Positions 41,557 to 50,940 of a stretch of DNA of 62,058 nt are shown here, in pieces (within the stretch, counting starts at the first letter, position 1; every line of letters starts with the position of its first letter). Source of the DNA: Clostridia bacterium (GTDB lineage: Bacteria > Bacillota > Clostridia > Oscillospirales > CAG-272). Below the pieces are notes generated by a model. It was not told where the DNA came from. It ran no database searches and worked only from the letters and a program-made list of their open reading frames with translations. Where the stretch lies: NCBI GenBank assembly GCA_017461765.1, contig JAFTXO010000028.1, forward strand, positions 1-62,058. Reading direction: 5' to 3'. The position numbers and the translations under genes are program-made.

Positions 41557-42539
41557 CGGATATAAAGATCTTTAATTCTGCGTTCGATTTTGTGGGAGTC
41601 GTCGATTCCGTGATAGAGTGTGAGTTTTCAGAGGCTTACAATGAGGATAGCACCTTCAATATGCGCGTGGCGTATTCCGAGCAAAACAGAAAGCTCTTTT
41701 TGGCAGACAGCTATATCTGCTTTGGAGAGAGGCTTTTTATAATCAATAACATCCGTTACACCGACAAGGAGATATCGGCAAGAGGTGAGAGTATGTTTGC
41801 GCTATTTAAGCATGTTCTTATTGAAGAGCCGCGCCTTTTTGACGGAAATCCTTATGAGATAGTTTGCGAAATGGCTGAGATGGCGAGCTTTACCAATCTG
41901 ACATATGAGGTCTTCGGAACTGTATGGAACAGCTCTCAGAATTACAATAGTGTATGCAGTGTCAATACAAGCATATATACGGAGATAAAAAACGTCTGCA
42001 ACGTGTATGATTTCGGCTTTCATATAAGATTTTATCCGGACGAAAAAAGACTCGTGTTTCAGATAATGCCAAAGCAGGATAGAACCTGGGATACGGGAAT
42101 TACGCCGTATGCAGTGAGTGATAAGCAGGGAGTCTTTGAGGTATGCACGGTTGAGAGCGACACCTCCAATTTTAAGAATTACGCACATGTCCCCTACGGA
42201 TATATAGACGACGAATACGTTTATATGAATGTGGACAAGCGTAATAATCTTTATGAGGACAAAAGAGCCATGAGCGTAAGCGTTCCCGGTGTGCTACCGA
42301 GCAGAGTTCTGAATGAGGCGCTTTATTATCTTGGACAGCTTGCGCTTTCGAAGAGACGCAAAAGGGGAATTTTTACAGTTGAAATGATCAAGGATGTCGG
42401 CGCTTCGGTCGGGGACGTGTGCGATTTTGAGAGCGAACGGGACGGATATCTATGCCATGCGCTCGTCAAAAAAATAATCAGAAGGGAGTCAAAGGGCGGA
42501 ATAAAGGATATTCTCGTTCTTGAAAAGGAAGATGAATGA
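41553..42539 (+). CDS. Siphovirus ReqiPepy6 Gp37-like protein
   Basis: A 328-residue protein matching the Gp37-like family found in baseplates of Gram-positive phages: FNMRVAYSEQNRKLF, then GERLFIINNIRYTDKEISARGESMFALFKH, and a C-terminal SKRRKRGIFTVEM...VGDVCDFES region. It is expected at the tip of a tail, as a hub protein. It overlaps the Dit-like gene by four bases. Confidence 0.8.
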   Translation: MTDIKIFNSAFDFVGVVDSVIECEFSEAYNEDSTFNMRVAYSEQNRKLFLADSYICFGERLFIINNIRYTDKEISARGESMFALFKHVLIEEPRLFDGNPYEIVCEMAEMASFTNLTYEVFGTVWNSSQNYNSVCSVNTSIYTEIKNVCNVYDFGFHIRFYPDEKRLVFQIMPKQDRTWDTGITPYAVSDKQGVFEVCTVESDTSNFKNYAHVPYGYIDDEYVYMNVDKRNNLYEDKRAMSVSVPGVLPSRVLNEALYYLGQLALSKRRKRGIFTVEMIKDVGASVGDVCDFESERDGYLCHALVKKIIRRESKGGIKDILVLEKEDE

Positions 42540-42792
42540 TATATCAAAGGAGCTTTGTGACGAAAGAGCATCAAGGACAGAAAAGCGCCTTGACAAGCAT
42601 TCGTCAACCATTGATGAGCTAAGAGCGTGCTCTGTAAAGCTCACAGAAATGCTTCAGATACACAACGAGAGGATACACGATCACGAAACGCGCTTGGGCT
42701 CGCTTGAAAAGCGTCCGAGCAATATTTTCGGAAAAATAGTCGACGCGCTTATATCGGCGGTGACGGCGGCTATCGTATGTCTTATTTTATAG
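42532..42792 (+). CDS. XhlA-like phage lysis/hemolysin protein
   Basis: An 86-residue protein with a long charged helix or coiled coil (RTEKRLDKHSSTIDELRACSVKLTEMLQIHNERIHDHETRLGSLEKR) and a C-terminal membrane helix (KIVDALISAVTAAIVCLIL). This is the XhlA layout, which acts with a holin in PBSX-type phages. The start at 42532 follows AAGGA closely. Confidence 0.75.
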   Translation: MNDISKELCDERASRTEKRLDKHSSTIDELRACSVKLTEMLQIHNERIHDHETRLGSLEKRPSNIFGKIVDALISAVTAAIVCLIL

Positions 42793-42813
42793 CCGAATAA
42801 AAAGGAGAAGAAA

Positions 42814-43041
42814 ATGATTAAAAAAATATTACAAAAGCTTTCAAGCAGAAAATTCTGGGCTGCGCTTATCGGATTTGTTTCCACGGTTTGCGTTGCTCTC
42901 GGCGTAAGCTCCATAACCACGGAGCAGGTGTGCGCGGTGATCGGCGCTTGCGCTACGCTTTGTGTTTACATCCTTGCGGAGACCTATATTGACGCTAAAA
43001 GCTCGACTGATACGCAAAATACCGAAAAAGAAGAAAAATAA
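42814..43041 (+). CDS. Phage holin
   Basis: A 75-residue protein with two membrane segments (FWAALIGFVSTVCVALGV and VCAVIGACATLCVYILAETYI) and a charged tail, behind AAAAGGAG. It is of the short Gram-positive holin type. No lysin gene follows. Confidence 0.85.
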   Translation: MIKKILQKLSSRKFWAALIGFVSTVCVALGVSSITTEQVCAVIGACATLCVYILAETYIDAKSSTDTQNTEKEEK

Positions 43042-43151
43042 ATCGTAAATATCTTTATTTTTTCGTCCGTATGTGTTAAAATTGTAATAATGCAGGGCTT
43101 TTGCGGACAAGCTTCGCACGCCCTGCAAATACGGCAAAAGAGGTTTTTTAA

Positions 43152-44033
43152 ATGGTAAAAGCGATTATTTTCGACCTTGACGGAACACTTTGCAATACCG
43201 TTGAAGATATAAGAACGGGACTTAACGCTATGCTGACGAAGCTCGGCTATAAGACAAGAAGCCGTGCTGATGTTATCAAGTTTATAAATAACGGCGCAAG
43301 AACGCTCGTTCGCCGCGCACTTCCTAAAGAGGTTCAGGGCGTTGAGTTTATCGTTGACAGTGCTCTTGAGGTATATGCAAGCGAATATTCAAAGTGCTAT
43401 TGCGAGTTTACCGAGGCGTATAACGGTATAGAATATATGCTTGCGGAGCTTAAAAGAAAAGGCTACAAGCTCGCCGTTTTTTCAAACAAGCAGGACGGGT
43501 TCGTTAAGGATATCGTATCAAGACTGTTTAATAAAAAGCTCTTTTCAGAGATACTCGGTCAGGGCTCGTTTCCGACAAAGCCCGATCCTACGGGAGCTCA
43601 TTATATAGCAAAGCAGCTTGGGGTGAAGCTGTCGTCATGCGTTTACGTTGGAGACAGTGACGTTGATTTTAAAACCGCGCAGAATGCCGATATGGAGTTT
43701 ATCGGCTGTGATTGGGGATATCGCGGTGAGGAATTTTTACGTGCGGCGGGCGCTGTAAGGATTGCCAAAAGACCTGAGGATATAATCGAGCATATCTCGC
43801 TTATTGAGCTTGAGGAGCAAAGGCTCAGGGAAGAAAAAAAGCGCGCTAAAAGAAATAAGGGCGCAAAGGCGAAGGATACGGAGGACGAGGTGCTTAAGGC
43901 TCAGACTCTTCCCGAGGAAAACGCCGAAAATGATAATGAGGATGTGCCAAAGGATGACACGGACATATCCGATATTCAAAATGATGATACGGCGAGCGAG
44001 CAGAGCGAGAACGAGGATAAAGGGGAAGAATAA
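43152..44033 (+). CDS. HAD-family phosphatase (phosphoglycolate phosphatase-like) with acidic tail
   Basis: A 293-residue protein. Residues 1-215 form a HAD hydrolase: IIFDLDGTLCNT (nucleophile Asp and acid Asp), VFSNKQDG (motif 2), KPDPTG (motif 3 Lys) and VYVGDSDVDFKTAQNA (motif 4). The last 75 residues are low-complexity, first basic and then strongly acidic, and are not part of the enzyme. A hairpin (GCAGGGC with GCCCTGC, 43091-43126) lies in the leader. It is 6 bases from the GH43 gene. Confidence 0.88.
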   Translation: MVKAIIFDLDGTLCNTVEDIRTGLNAMLTKLGYKTRSRADVIKFINNGARTLVRRALPKEVQGVEFIVDSALEVYASEYSKCYCEFTEAYNGIEYMLAELKRKGYKLAVFSNKQDGFVKDIVSRLFNKKLFSEILGQGSFPTKPDPTGAHYIAKQLGVKLSSCVYVGDSDVDFKTAQNADMEFIGCDWGYRGEEFLRAAGAVRIAKRPEDIIEHISLIELEEQRLREEKKRAKRNKGAKAKDTEDEVLKAQTLPEENAENDNEDVPKDDTDISDIQNDDTASEQSENEDKGEE

Positions 44034-44039
44034 GCTATT

Positions 44040-45512
44040 ATGCAACAGGTATTTAATCCGTATTTGCCTCTTAACGAGTATATTCCCGATGCAGAGCCTC
44101 ATGTGTTTGGCGATCGGGTATATATTTACGGCTCGCACGATAAGGAAAACGGCGAAAAGTTTTGTATGCTTGACTACGTTACTTACTCGGCAAGCATTTA
44201 CGATCTTAAAAATTGGCGCTACGAGGGAGTTATCTATAAGGCGTCCTGCGATCCCGAATACGATAAGTATCAGTATATGTACGCGCCCGATGTTGTAAAA
44301 GGAAACGACGGCAGATATTATCTTTATTATTCTATGGCGGGCGAGCATCCTCACGGTTGCAGCTATAAGCTGAGCGTTGCGGTGAGTGATACGCCAAGCG
44401 GGAAATTTAAATATCTCGGATATGTTAAAAATCCGGACGGAACACCTCTTAGCGATTATTTAGTCTTTGATCCCGCGCTTATAAACGATAACGGCAGGAT
44501 CCGTCTTTACTACGGAATGTGGTTTGACTTTATTGACGATAATAGCCTTTCAAAAGAGGATATCATAAAAAAAGAGCTTGAGATGTTCCCGAAAAAGACG
44601 AGAAAAGAGATCGAAAATACTCCTGACGGAATAATGGGCGCTGTCACTGTTGAGCTTTGTGACGATATGCTTACTGTAAAGGGCAAGCCATACCACATTA
44701 TTCCCGAAAGCGTTAAGGAAACGGATTTCGAGGAGCATCCGTTTTTTGAGGCAAGCTCGATAAGACGCGTCGGTGATAAATATTATTTTGTTTATTCATC
44801 CTTTAAAAATCATTCTCTTGCCTACGCTACAAGTGATTTTCCCGATAGGGATTTTAAATACGGTGGAGTTATCGTATCAAACGGAGATATCGGGCTTAAC
44901 GGAAGAAAAGATGCTGACAGACTTATGCGTACGGGCAACATACACGGAAGCATTGAAAATATAAACGGCGAGTGGTATGTTTTCTATCACCGTCACACTC
45001 ACAAGACGGAATTCTCAAGGCAGGCGTGCGCTGAAAAGATAAAGATCCTTGAGGACGGAGCTATCCCACAGGTCGAAATTACATCCTGCGGTCTTAACGG
45101 CGGGCCTCTTGCTTGCGAGGGCGAATACGATGCGCCGATATGCTGCAATCTGACAAACGGAAGGATGCCGCATTTTGCTTGTGTCGGCGTTCGCTTACCT
45201 CATATAACGAGCCGTGACGGCGAGAGATTTATTTCCGAGATCGAGCAAGGAACGCTTATCGGATATAAGTATTTTGACTTCAAGGATACAAAAAGGATCG
45301 GAATAGCTTACAGAAGCGGAGATATCAAGCCTGATGGCGAAATGATTGTAAAGCTTGCACCGAACGGTGATGCTGTCGCAAGAATAAAAATAAAGGATGC
45401 GCTGCTTTGGACAAAAGCTGACGTTCAACCGGAGATACCAAACGGAATATATCCGCTTTATTTTGAGTATCGAGGCACAGGATCAATAGAGCTGAAAAGC
45501 TTTTACTTCTAA
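44040..45512 (+). CDS. Glycoside hydrolase family 43 protein
   Basis: A 490-residue five-bladed beta-propeller enzyme. Catalytic residues appear as Asp in IPDAEPHVFGDRVYIYGSHD, Asp in MYAPDVVKGNDGRYYLYYS, and the acid Glu in HPFFEASSIRRVGDKYYFVYSS, the GH43 triad. No signal peptide, so it acts inside the cell on imported oligosaccharides, probably arabinose- or xylose-containing. The C-terminal 130 residues form an extra beta domain. It seems co-transcribed with the HAD gene. Confidence 0.88.
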   Translation: MQQVFNPYLPLNEYIPDAEPHVFGDRVYIYGSHDKENGEKFCMLDYVTYSASIYDLKNWRYEGVIYKASCDPEYDKYQYMYAPDVVKGNDGRYYLYYSMAGEHPHGCSYKLSVAVSDTPSGKFKYLGYVKNPDGTPLSDYLVFDPALINDNGRIRLYYGMWFDFIDDNSLSKEDIIKKELEMFPKKTRKEIENTPDGIMGAVTVELCDDMLTVKGKPYHIIPESVKETDFEEHPFFEASSIRRVGDKYYFVYSSFKNHSLAYATSDFPDRDFKYGGVIVSNGDIGLNGRKDADRLMRTGNIHGSIENINGEWYVFYHRHTHKTEFSRQACAEKIKILEDGAIPQVEITSCGLNGGPLACEGEYDAPICCNLTNGRMPHFACVGVRLPHITSRDGERFISEIEQGTLIGYKYFDFKDTKRIGIAYRSGDIKPDGEMIVKLAPNGDAVARIKIKDALLWTKADVQPEIPNGIYPLYFEYRGTGSIELKSFYF

Positions 45513-45517
45513 ATTAA

Positions 45518-45607
45518 AAGGGGCTGTTGCGAAAATGGGCGCGGTCTTAATAATTTGCGTTAAACCTTCGTTATCGGGCGCGCCCATTTTCGCGACAGCC
45601 CCTTTTG
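45518..45607 (+). terminator. Long terminator hairpin after the GH43 gene
   Basis: Arms of about 26 bases pair: they start with AAAGGGGCTGTTGCG and finish with CGCGACAGCCCCTTTT, followed by T-rich DNA. The core stem GGCTGTTGC is the same as in other terminators of the window, with a longer palindrome inserted at its tip. Confidence 0.85.
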
Positions 45608-45747
45608 TATATTAAAATATCAAAAAGTCTTTTGAATAAAGGGCTTTTACAAATATGAACATATGTAAATATGTACAGTTATAATAAAAATATTTTTTCT
45701 TAACGTACTTGTAGGTTGTCATCAGAGTCAGGACTAGGCACTAAAAT

Positions 45748-45780
45748 AAAATATCCCCCCATAAAAACGGGGGGATATTT
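45748..45780 (-). terminator. Terminator of the NSS transporter gene
   Basis: AAATATCCCCCC pairs with GGGGGGATATTT, followed by T-rich DNA on the minus strand. Confidence 0.85.
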
Positions 45781-45786
45781 ATCAGA

Positions 45787-47142
45787 TTATATTTTTATAA
45801 CTCCGAATGCGCTTAGCACCGAGGAGATAAGGATAACAAGGATACATACTGGGGCGATATAGCGGATAACCACCTCGAACATCTTTTTAGCCTTGAATTT
45901 ACTTGAAAGCTCCACCTCTTCAATAAGAGTCTTTGGCTTTAGGAAAAATCCAACAAAAATACTCGTTGCAAGAGCCACGATCGGCATAAGGATACTGTTG
46001 CTTATGAAATCGAAGAAGTCAAGTAGCTGCATACCGAGAAGCGTTACTCCGCTCCATGCGCTATATCCAAGAGATGAGAAGGTGCCGAGCACGAGTGAGA
46101 ACAAGAGAACGAAAACGCAGCACAGCTTGCGGTTTATCTTGAACTTGTCGAGAATTGTCGATACTACCGTTTCCATAAGTGATATGGATGATGTCAGCGC
46201 CGCGAAGAATACCATTATAAAGAATACAGCTCCGATAAACGAGCCACCCGGCATCGTAGCGAAGATCTTTGGAAGAGTTACAAACATAAGGCTCGGTCCG
46301 CTTGCGCTGAGAGCTTCCTCTCCGCCGAAGGCGAATACCGCAGGGATTATCATAAGACCTGAAAGAAAAGCGATACCTGAGTCGAATATTTCGATTTGGT
46401 GCGTTGATTTTTCGATGCTTATATCCTTTTTCATATACGAGCCAAAGGTTATCATAATACCCATAGCCAGTGACATCGAATAGAAAAGCTGACCCATCGC
46501 CGCAACTACGGTCATTATAGAGAACTTGGAGAAATCGGGCTTGATGTAGTAGATAACACCCTCCCAAGCGCCGTCAACCGCGATCATAACGTATATCGCG
46601 ATAAATATAACCAGCACGATAAGAAGCGGCATCATTATTTTGCTTACCTTTTCGACACCCTTGTCAACACCGAGTATAACGACAAGAGCGGTAAGACCCA
46701 TAAATAAAGCGAACCATACGATAGGCTCGGCAGTCGAGCCGATGTAGCTTGAAAAATAGGTGTCGCTTGCCATAGCAGAGCCTTGACCTGTGACGAAGCC
46801 CGCTATATATTTGATTACCCAGCCGCCGATAACCGAATAATAAGGAAGAATTATTACGGGAACTATCGCGGCAAGAATACCGATAAATGAGAATTTTTTG
46901 TTAAGAGCGCGGAATGCACCGATAGGACTGAGCTTTGTTTTTCTGCCGATAGCAATCTCGGCAACCATAAGAGAAAATCCGAAGGTCAGTGCCAAAGCAA
47001 TATAAACGAGCAAAAAAATACCGCCGCCGTATTTTGCGGCAAGATAGGGAAAACGCCATATGTTACCGAGCCCGACCGCCGAGCCTGCCGCCGCAAGCAC
47101 AAAGCCGATCTTGCCGGTAAACGAACTTCTTTTCTGTTCCAT
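45787..47142 (-). CDS. Sodium-dependent (NSS/SNF) transporter
   Basis: A 451-residue membrane protein of the neurotransmitter:sodium symporter family with about 11-12 helices. TM1 has GFVLAAAGSAVGLGNIWRFPYLAAKYGGGIF, the Na+ and substrate-binding unwound region, and TM6 has FYSMSLAMGIMITFGSYM. In bacteria such proteins import amino acids, for example tryptophan or leucine. The substrate cannot be told from sequence alone. Monocistronic. Confidence 0.92.
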   Translation of the reverse strand: MEQKRSSFTGKIGFVLAAAGSAVGLGNIWRFPYLAAKYGGGIFLLVYIALALTFGFSLMVAEIAIGRKTKLSPIGAFRALNKKFSFIGILAAIVPVIILPYYSVIGGWVIKYIAGFVTGQGSAMASDTYFSSYIGSTAEPIVWFALFMGLTALVVILGVDKGVEKVSKIMMPLLIVLVIFIAIYVMIAVDGAWEGVIYYIKPDFSKFSIMTVVAAMGQLFYSMSLAMGIMITFGSYMKKDISIEKSTHQIEIFDSGIAFLSGLMIIPAVFAFGGEEALSASGPSLMFVTLPKIFATMPGGSFIGAVFFIMVFFAALTSSISLMETVVSTILDKFKINRKLCCVFVLLFSLVLGTFSSLGYSAWSGVTLLGMQLLDFFDFISNSILMPIVALATSIFVGFFLKPKTLIEEVELSSKFKAKKMFEVVIRYIAPVCILVILISSVLSAFGVIKI

Positions 47143-47225
47143 TTTAAACTCCCAATATCAAAGTCATATTAAGTAAATAAACACATCATCTGCCCAAGGA
47201 AGTGTTTAATTACATCATTTTTATT

Positions 47226-47254
47226 AGTATACCATAATATAATAAAAAATTCAA
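47226..47254 (-). promoter_or_regulatory. Sigma-A promoter of the NSS gene
   Basis: On the minus strand TTGAAT (47249-47254) and TATACT (47226-47231), 17-base spacer. Confidence 0.75.
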
Positions 47255-47292
47255 GTTTATATTTTAATTCCTTAATTCCTTGGTAAGACGAG

Positions 47293-47326
47293 AAAAAACG
47301 CGATCGGGGCAACGATCGCGTTTTTT
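47293..47326 (-). terminator. Terminator of the GH27 gene
   Basis: AAAAAACGCGATCG pairs with CGATCGCGTTTTTT, giving a strong terminator on the minus strand (and a T-run on the other strand). Confidence 0.88.
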
Positions 47327-47342
47327 GGATTTTATAATTTTA

Positions 47343-48635
47343 TTATTTAAGATAGAACGCCTTTGCACCGTGAGCTTTAAGCGAAACGGTGAGGGAAGTG
47401 TCGAAGAAAGCGCTCTCGTTTGACCAAAGCTCGACACCTGTGAGAGCTTTTTCGATCTCGATATCTAAGAGCGGGATCGTAATTTCACTATCCGTCTTGC
47501 CAAGATTGAATACGGCAAGATATATTCCGCCCTCGCTGCTTTGAGCAATCCAGAGCGCGTGCTCGATACCTCCGATCTCTTTTCTCCATACCTGATGCGA
47601 ATGGCGGGCGTCTTTGTGCATCTTCAAAATTCCCTCGTTCGTGACGAGATCAAGAGTAAATTTGTCGAATTTAGTCATTTCTCCGCCGATTATAAGAGGA
47701 GAACGCATAATGCTCCAAAGGGTGAGGTTTGTATATTGCTCGTCGTGCGTGAATTTCGTCCATTCGTTCTCGTTATAGCACTGACGGACAGCTCCGATAG
47801 GAAGCATATCGGCATCGGGCCAGTGGCCTGCGCCTGCGTGAGTACACCACTTTTCTGCACGCTCAAACATTTCGTAAAGGAAATGCCACTCATCCCAGAA
47901 ATCGTCGGTTATACGCCACATATTTGCGTATTGCTTGTAAAATTCGGCTCTTTCAAGACGCGACGGGCCGGGGGATACGCTGAATACCATTTCGCGACCG
48001 CACGAGCGCAGGCAATTTGATATTAGCATAAGCTCCTTTTCATGATGCGGAAGCTCTCTTGCGATATCGTCGCATTTGATAAAATCGACACCCCACGAGG
48101 CGTAAAGCTCAAAAATGCTGTCGTAGTATTCCTTAGCGCCTTCTCTTGATGCGTCAACGCCGTACATATCTGTATTCCAAAAGCAGGTGTTCGAAGCGGA
48201 AAATTCCTCGTTCGGTCTGTGTACGCATACGCTTGCAATATCACGTGCGCGCTTTGACGTTCCTTTTATTTTTGAGTTCGCGTGAACTGCCGTTCTCGGT
48301 ATACCTCTCATGATGTGTATTCCGAATTTTAAGCCGAGGGAGTGTACGTAATCCGCAAGAGGCTTGAAGCCCTTACCGTTTGCGGATGACGGAAAACGGT
48401 TTACTGCGGGGATAACTCTTGAATATTCATCGACACATATGTCGGCAAAATTGTTATAATCGTTATTATCAGCCGTCGGCTCATACCATTGAATATCAAC
48501 TACAATATACTCCCAGCCGTATTGCTTTAAATTTTTTGCCATATATTCGGCGTTCTTACGGACGGTTTCTTCGTTTACGGATGCGCCGTAGCAATCCCAG
48601 CTATTCCAGCCCATAGGTGATGTCTTAGCTACCAT
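47343..48635 (-). CDS. Alpha-galactosidase-like enzyme, GH27
   Basis: A 430-residue intracellular TIM-barrel glycosidase. The N-terminal PMGWNSWDCYGASVNEETVRKNAEYMA is the GH27 signature. The nucleophile would be the Asp in VDFIKCDDIAR and the acid/base an Asp in WRITDDFWDEW. A beta-sandwich domain follows from about residue 340. It likely removes alpha-galactose or a related sugar from imported oligosaccharides; many proteins of this subgroup have untested specificity. Confidence 0.9.
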   Translation of the reverse strand: MVAKTSPMGWNSWDCYGASVNEETVRKNAEYMAKNLKQYGWEYIVVDIQWYEPTADNNDYNNFADICVDEYSRVIPAVNRFPSSANGKGFKPLADYVHSLGLKFGIHIMRGIPRTAVHANSKIKGTSKRARDIASVCVHRPNEEFSASNTCFWNTDMYGVDASREGAKEYYDSIFELYASWGVDFIKCDDIARELPHHEKELMLISNCLRSCGREMVFSVSPGPSRLERAEFYKQYANMWRITDDFWDEWHFLYEMFERAEKWCTHAGAGHWPDADMLPIGAVRQCYNENEWTKFTHDEQYTNLTLWSIMRSPLIIGGEMTKFDKFTLDLVTNEGILKMHKDARHSHQVWRKEIGGIEHALWIAQSSEGGIYLAVFNLGKTDSEITIPLLDIEIEKALTGVELWSNESAFFDTSLTVSLKAHGAKAFYLK

Positions 48636-48679
48636 TATAAATCTCCTTTTTAAAAGAGTTATGCTCTTGTTATAATCAA

Positions 48680-48708
48680 ATCATACCATACAAAAGCTCT
48701 AAGGTCAA
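48680..48708 (-). promoter_or_regulatory. Sigma-A promoter of the GH27 gene
   Basis: On the minus strand TTGACC (48703-48708) and TATGAT (48680-48685), 17-base spacer. Confidence 0.7.
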
Positions 48709-48772
48709 GAAAAATATAATATTTACTAAGCTATATTTCTATTTATTATATAAATGTTTGTCGATTTATAAC

Positions 48773-48801
48773 TTTACAAATAAAAATGAGTGTGATATAA
48801 T
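48773..48801 (+). promoter_or_regulatory. Sigma-A promoter of the esterase-GH39-nagB operon
   Basis: TTTACA (48773-48778) and perfect TATAAT (48796-48801), 17-base spacer, 27 bases before the start codon. Confidence 0.78.
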
Positions 48802-48828
48802 TTAATGAGAAACTTAAAGAGGCAAAAT

Positions 48829-49590
48829 ATGAATAACGAAAAAACAACATTCGGAAACGGTGATGAAATTCTCTCGTTTCTTATGATCGGACAGTCAAAT
48901 ATGGCGGGACGTGGCGATGTATCGGATATTGCACCGATCGAATCCGACTCGCTTTTAGTTCTTCGAATGGGAAGATGGCAACAGATGCGCCGTCCCGTAA
49001 ATCCCGACAGAGGAGCATTTACAGGCTTTTTTAAAAGCGGAGTTTGTCTTGCAGAGAGCTTTGCACAGGGGCTTCAGAAGCATACGGGTGCTAAAATAGG
49101 TCTTATCCCCTGCGCCGACGGCGGAACTTGCCTTGATGAGTGGGTCAAGGGCTCTTTGCTTTTTGATCACGCAGTAGCCATGGCGCGCTTGGCTATGAGG
49201 ACGTCAAGGCTTTCGGGCATCATTTGGCATCAGGGCGAGAGCGACGCAAGAGAAGCTGAAAAGGTCTCGGAATACAAGGAAAAATTTATAAAAATGATAA
49301 ATGATCTGCGCTCTGAGCTTAAATTACCGACACTCCCCGTCGTTATAGGCGAGCTTTCCCACGATCTTGGCGAAAACGCTCTTTCTTGGAGGTTTGAAAA
49401 CCGACATCTTGAGCTGAACCGGATACTTAATAAAATACCGAGCGAGCTTGAATGGTGCAGGATCGCACACTCGGACGGGCTTGATTTAATGAGCGACGGA
49501 CTTCATTTTGATTCGCGGTCGTTATATATTCTCGGTGAAAGATATTTTAATGAAATGAAAATATTACTTGAAGGAGATAAAAATGAGTAA
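48829..49590 (+). CDS. SASA-domain carbohydrate esterase (sialate O-acetylesterase-like)
   Basis: A 253-residue SGNH-type esterase. The start at 48829 is behind AGAGGC. The block I motif is FLMIGQSNMAGRG (nucleophile Ser), block III is IIWHQGESDA, and the C-terminal His appears in SDGLHFD. Such enzymes remove acetyl groups from sugars, either sialic acids or xylan. There is no signal peptide. It overlaps the GH39-like gene by eight bases. Confidence 0.87.
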   Translation: MNNEKTTFGNGDEILSFLMIGQSNMAGRGDVSDIAPIESDSLLVLRMGRWQQMRRPVNPDRGAFTGFFKSGVCLAESFAQGLQKHTGAKIGLIPCADGGTCLDEWVKGSLLFDHAVAMARLAMRTSRLSGIIWHQGESDAREAEKVSEYKEKFIKMINDLRSELKLPTLPVVIGELSHDLGENALSWRFENRHLELNRILNKIPSELEWCRIAHSDGLDLMSDGLHFDSRSLYILGERYFNEMKILLEGDKNE

Positions 49591-50911
49591 AGTAATACTT
49601 AATTACGATAAAAGCATCGGCAAGATAAAGCTGATGAACGCAGTTAACAACGGTCCGTACATAGCAAGAGGCGACCAGACGAGAGGAAACCACCGCGATT
49701 ATCAGGCAGCAAGGATACCTTATGCAAGAGTTCACGACGCGGCGTTTGATGCAAATTACGGCGGCGAGCATACTGTTGATATACACGCGATATTCCCGAG
49801 CTTTGACGCTGACGTAAACGATCCGTCAAGCTACGATTTTCCCTGCACCGACCAATATATGAAGAATATATTCTCCGTTGGAACGAAGCCGTTTTTCCGT
49901 CTTGGCTCAAAGATAGAGCATGGGGTGAAGAAGTACGGCACGCACGTTCCGAAGGATTTTCTTAAATGGGCGCAGATATGCGAGCATATAATCATGCACT
50001 ACACAGAGGGCTGGGCTGACGGCTTTAATTACGATATGGAATATTGGGAGATATGGAACGAGCCCGATCTTGATCCCGACGACAGCAATAATAAGCGTTG
50101 CTGGCAGGGAACGGAGAAGCAATTTGCCGAGCTTTACGTCGTAGCCTCCAAGTATCTTAAAAACCGCTTTCCGCATCTTAAGATAGGCGGCCCTGCGCTT
50201 GCATGGAACGAGGATTGGCTTGAGCGCTTCTTTGATAACATAAAAGAGATAAACGGCGAAAATGTTCCGCTTGATTTTCTGTCATGGCACTGGTACGGCA
50301 CGAAGCCGAACGAGATGTCCGAAAAGGGAACGAGGATCGTTGAAATAGCCAAAAAAGCGGGCTATAAAGATTTTGAAAGCATCCTTAACGAGTGGAACTA
50401 TGTTCGCGGCTGGGATGCGGAGTTTGTTTACAGTATAGAAACCATAATAGGAATGAAGGGCGCGGCGTTTACGTCGGCTTGTATGGCGGCGGCACAGAGC
50501 AATCCCGATATCGATATGCTTATGTATTACGATGCAAGAATGACGGCGTTCAACGGACTTTTCGATATCTATACGATGAGAGCGCTCAAGGGCTACTATC
50601 CTTTCTATATGTATTCAAAGCTCGTTGAGCTTAAAAATCAGACCGAGGCTGTAAGCGACGATGAGGACATATACGTTGTCAGCGCAAGGGACGGTGACAG
50701 AGTCGGCGCTATGATCACATATTACTCCGAGGATGACGGAAAATATCCTAAAACCGTAACGGTAGAATCAAACGGAGCAGACCTTGAGGGCGCTGATATT
50801 TATATTCTTGATAAAAACAACACGATGGCAAAGGAGCGTATCGCAAAATTCGAAAACGGAAGCGTAACTCTTCGCCTTGAACGCAATACGGTCGTTTATA
50901 TAGAAAAATAA
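49583..50911 (+). CDS. GH39-like clan A glycoside hydrolase
   Basis: A 442-residue intracellular enzyme. The start at 49583 follows GAAGGAGA. The acid/base Glu lies in YWEIWNEPDLD and the nucleophile Glu in SILNEWNYV, the spacing seen in GH39 beta-xylosidase-type enzymes. A small beta domain follows from about residue 370. Exact specificity is uncertain; a beta-xylosidase or similar exo-enzyme is likely. Confidence 0.82.
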   Translation: MSKVILNYDKSIGKIKLMNAVNNGPYIARGDQTRGNHRDYQAARIPYARVHDAAFDANYGGEHTVDIHAIFPSFDADVNDPSSYDFPCTDQYMKNIFSVGTKPFFRLGSKIEHGVKKYGTHVPKDFLKWAQICEHIIMHYTEGWADGFNYDMEYWEIWNEPDLDPDDSNNKRCWQGTEKQFAELYVVASKYLKNRFPHLKIGGPALAWNEDWLERFFDNIKEINGENVPLDFLSWHWYGTKPNEMSEKGTRIVEIAKKAGYKDFESILNEWNYVRGWDAEFVYSIETIIGMKGAAFTSACMAAAQSNPDIDMLMYYDARMTAFNGLFDIYTMRALKGYYPFYMYSKLVELKNQTEAVSDDEDIYVVSARDGDRVGAMITYYSEDDGKYPKTVTVESNGADLEGADIYILDKNNTMAKERIAKFENGSVTLRLERNTVVYIEK

Positions 50912-50940
50912 AAAAGACATTTAAATAAAAGGAGAACAAA

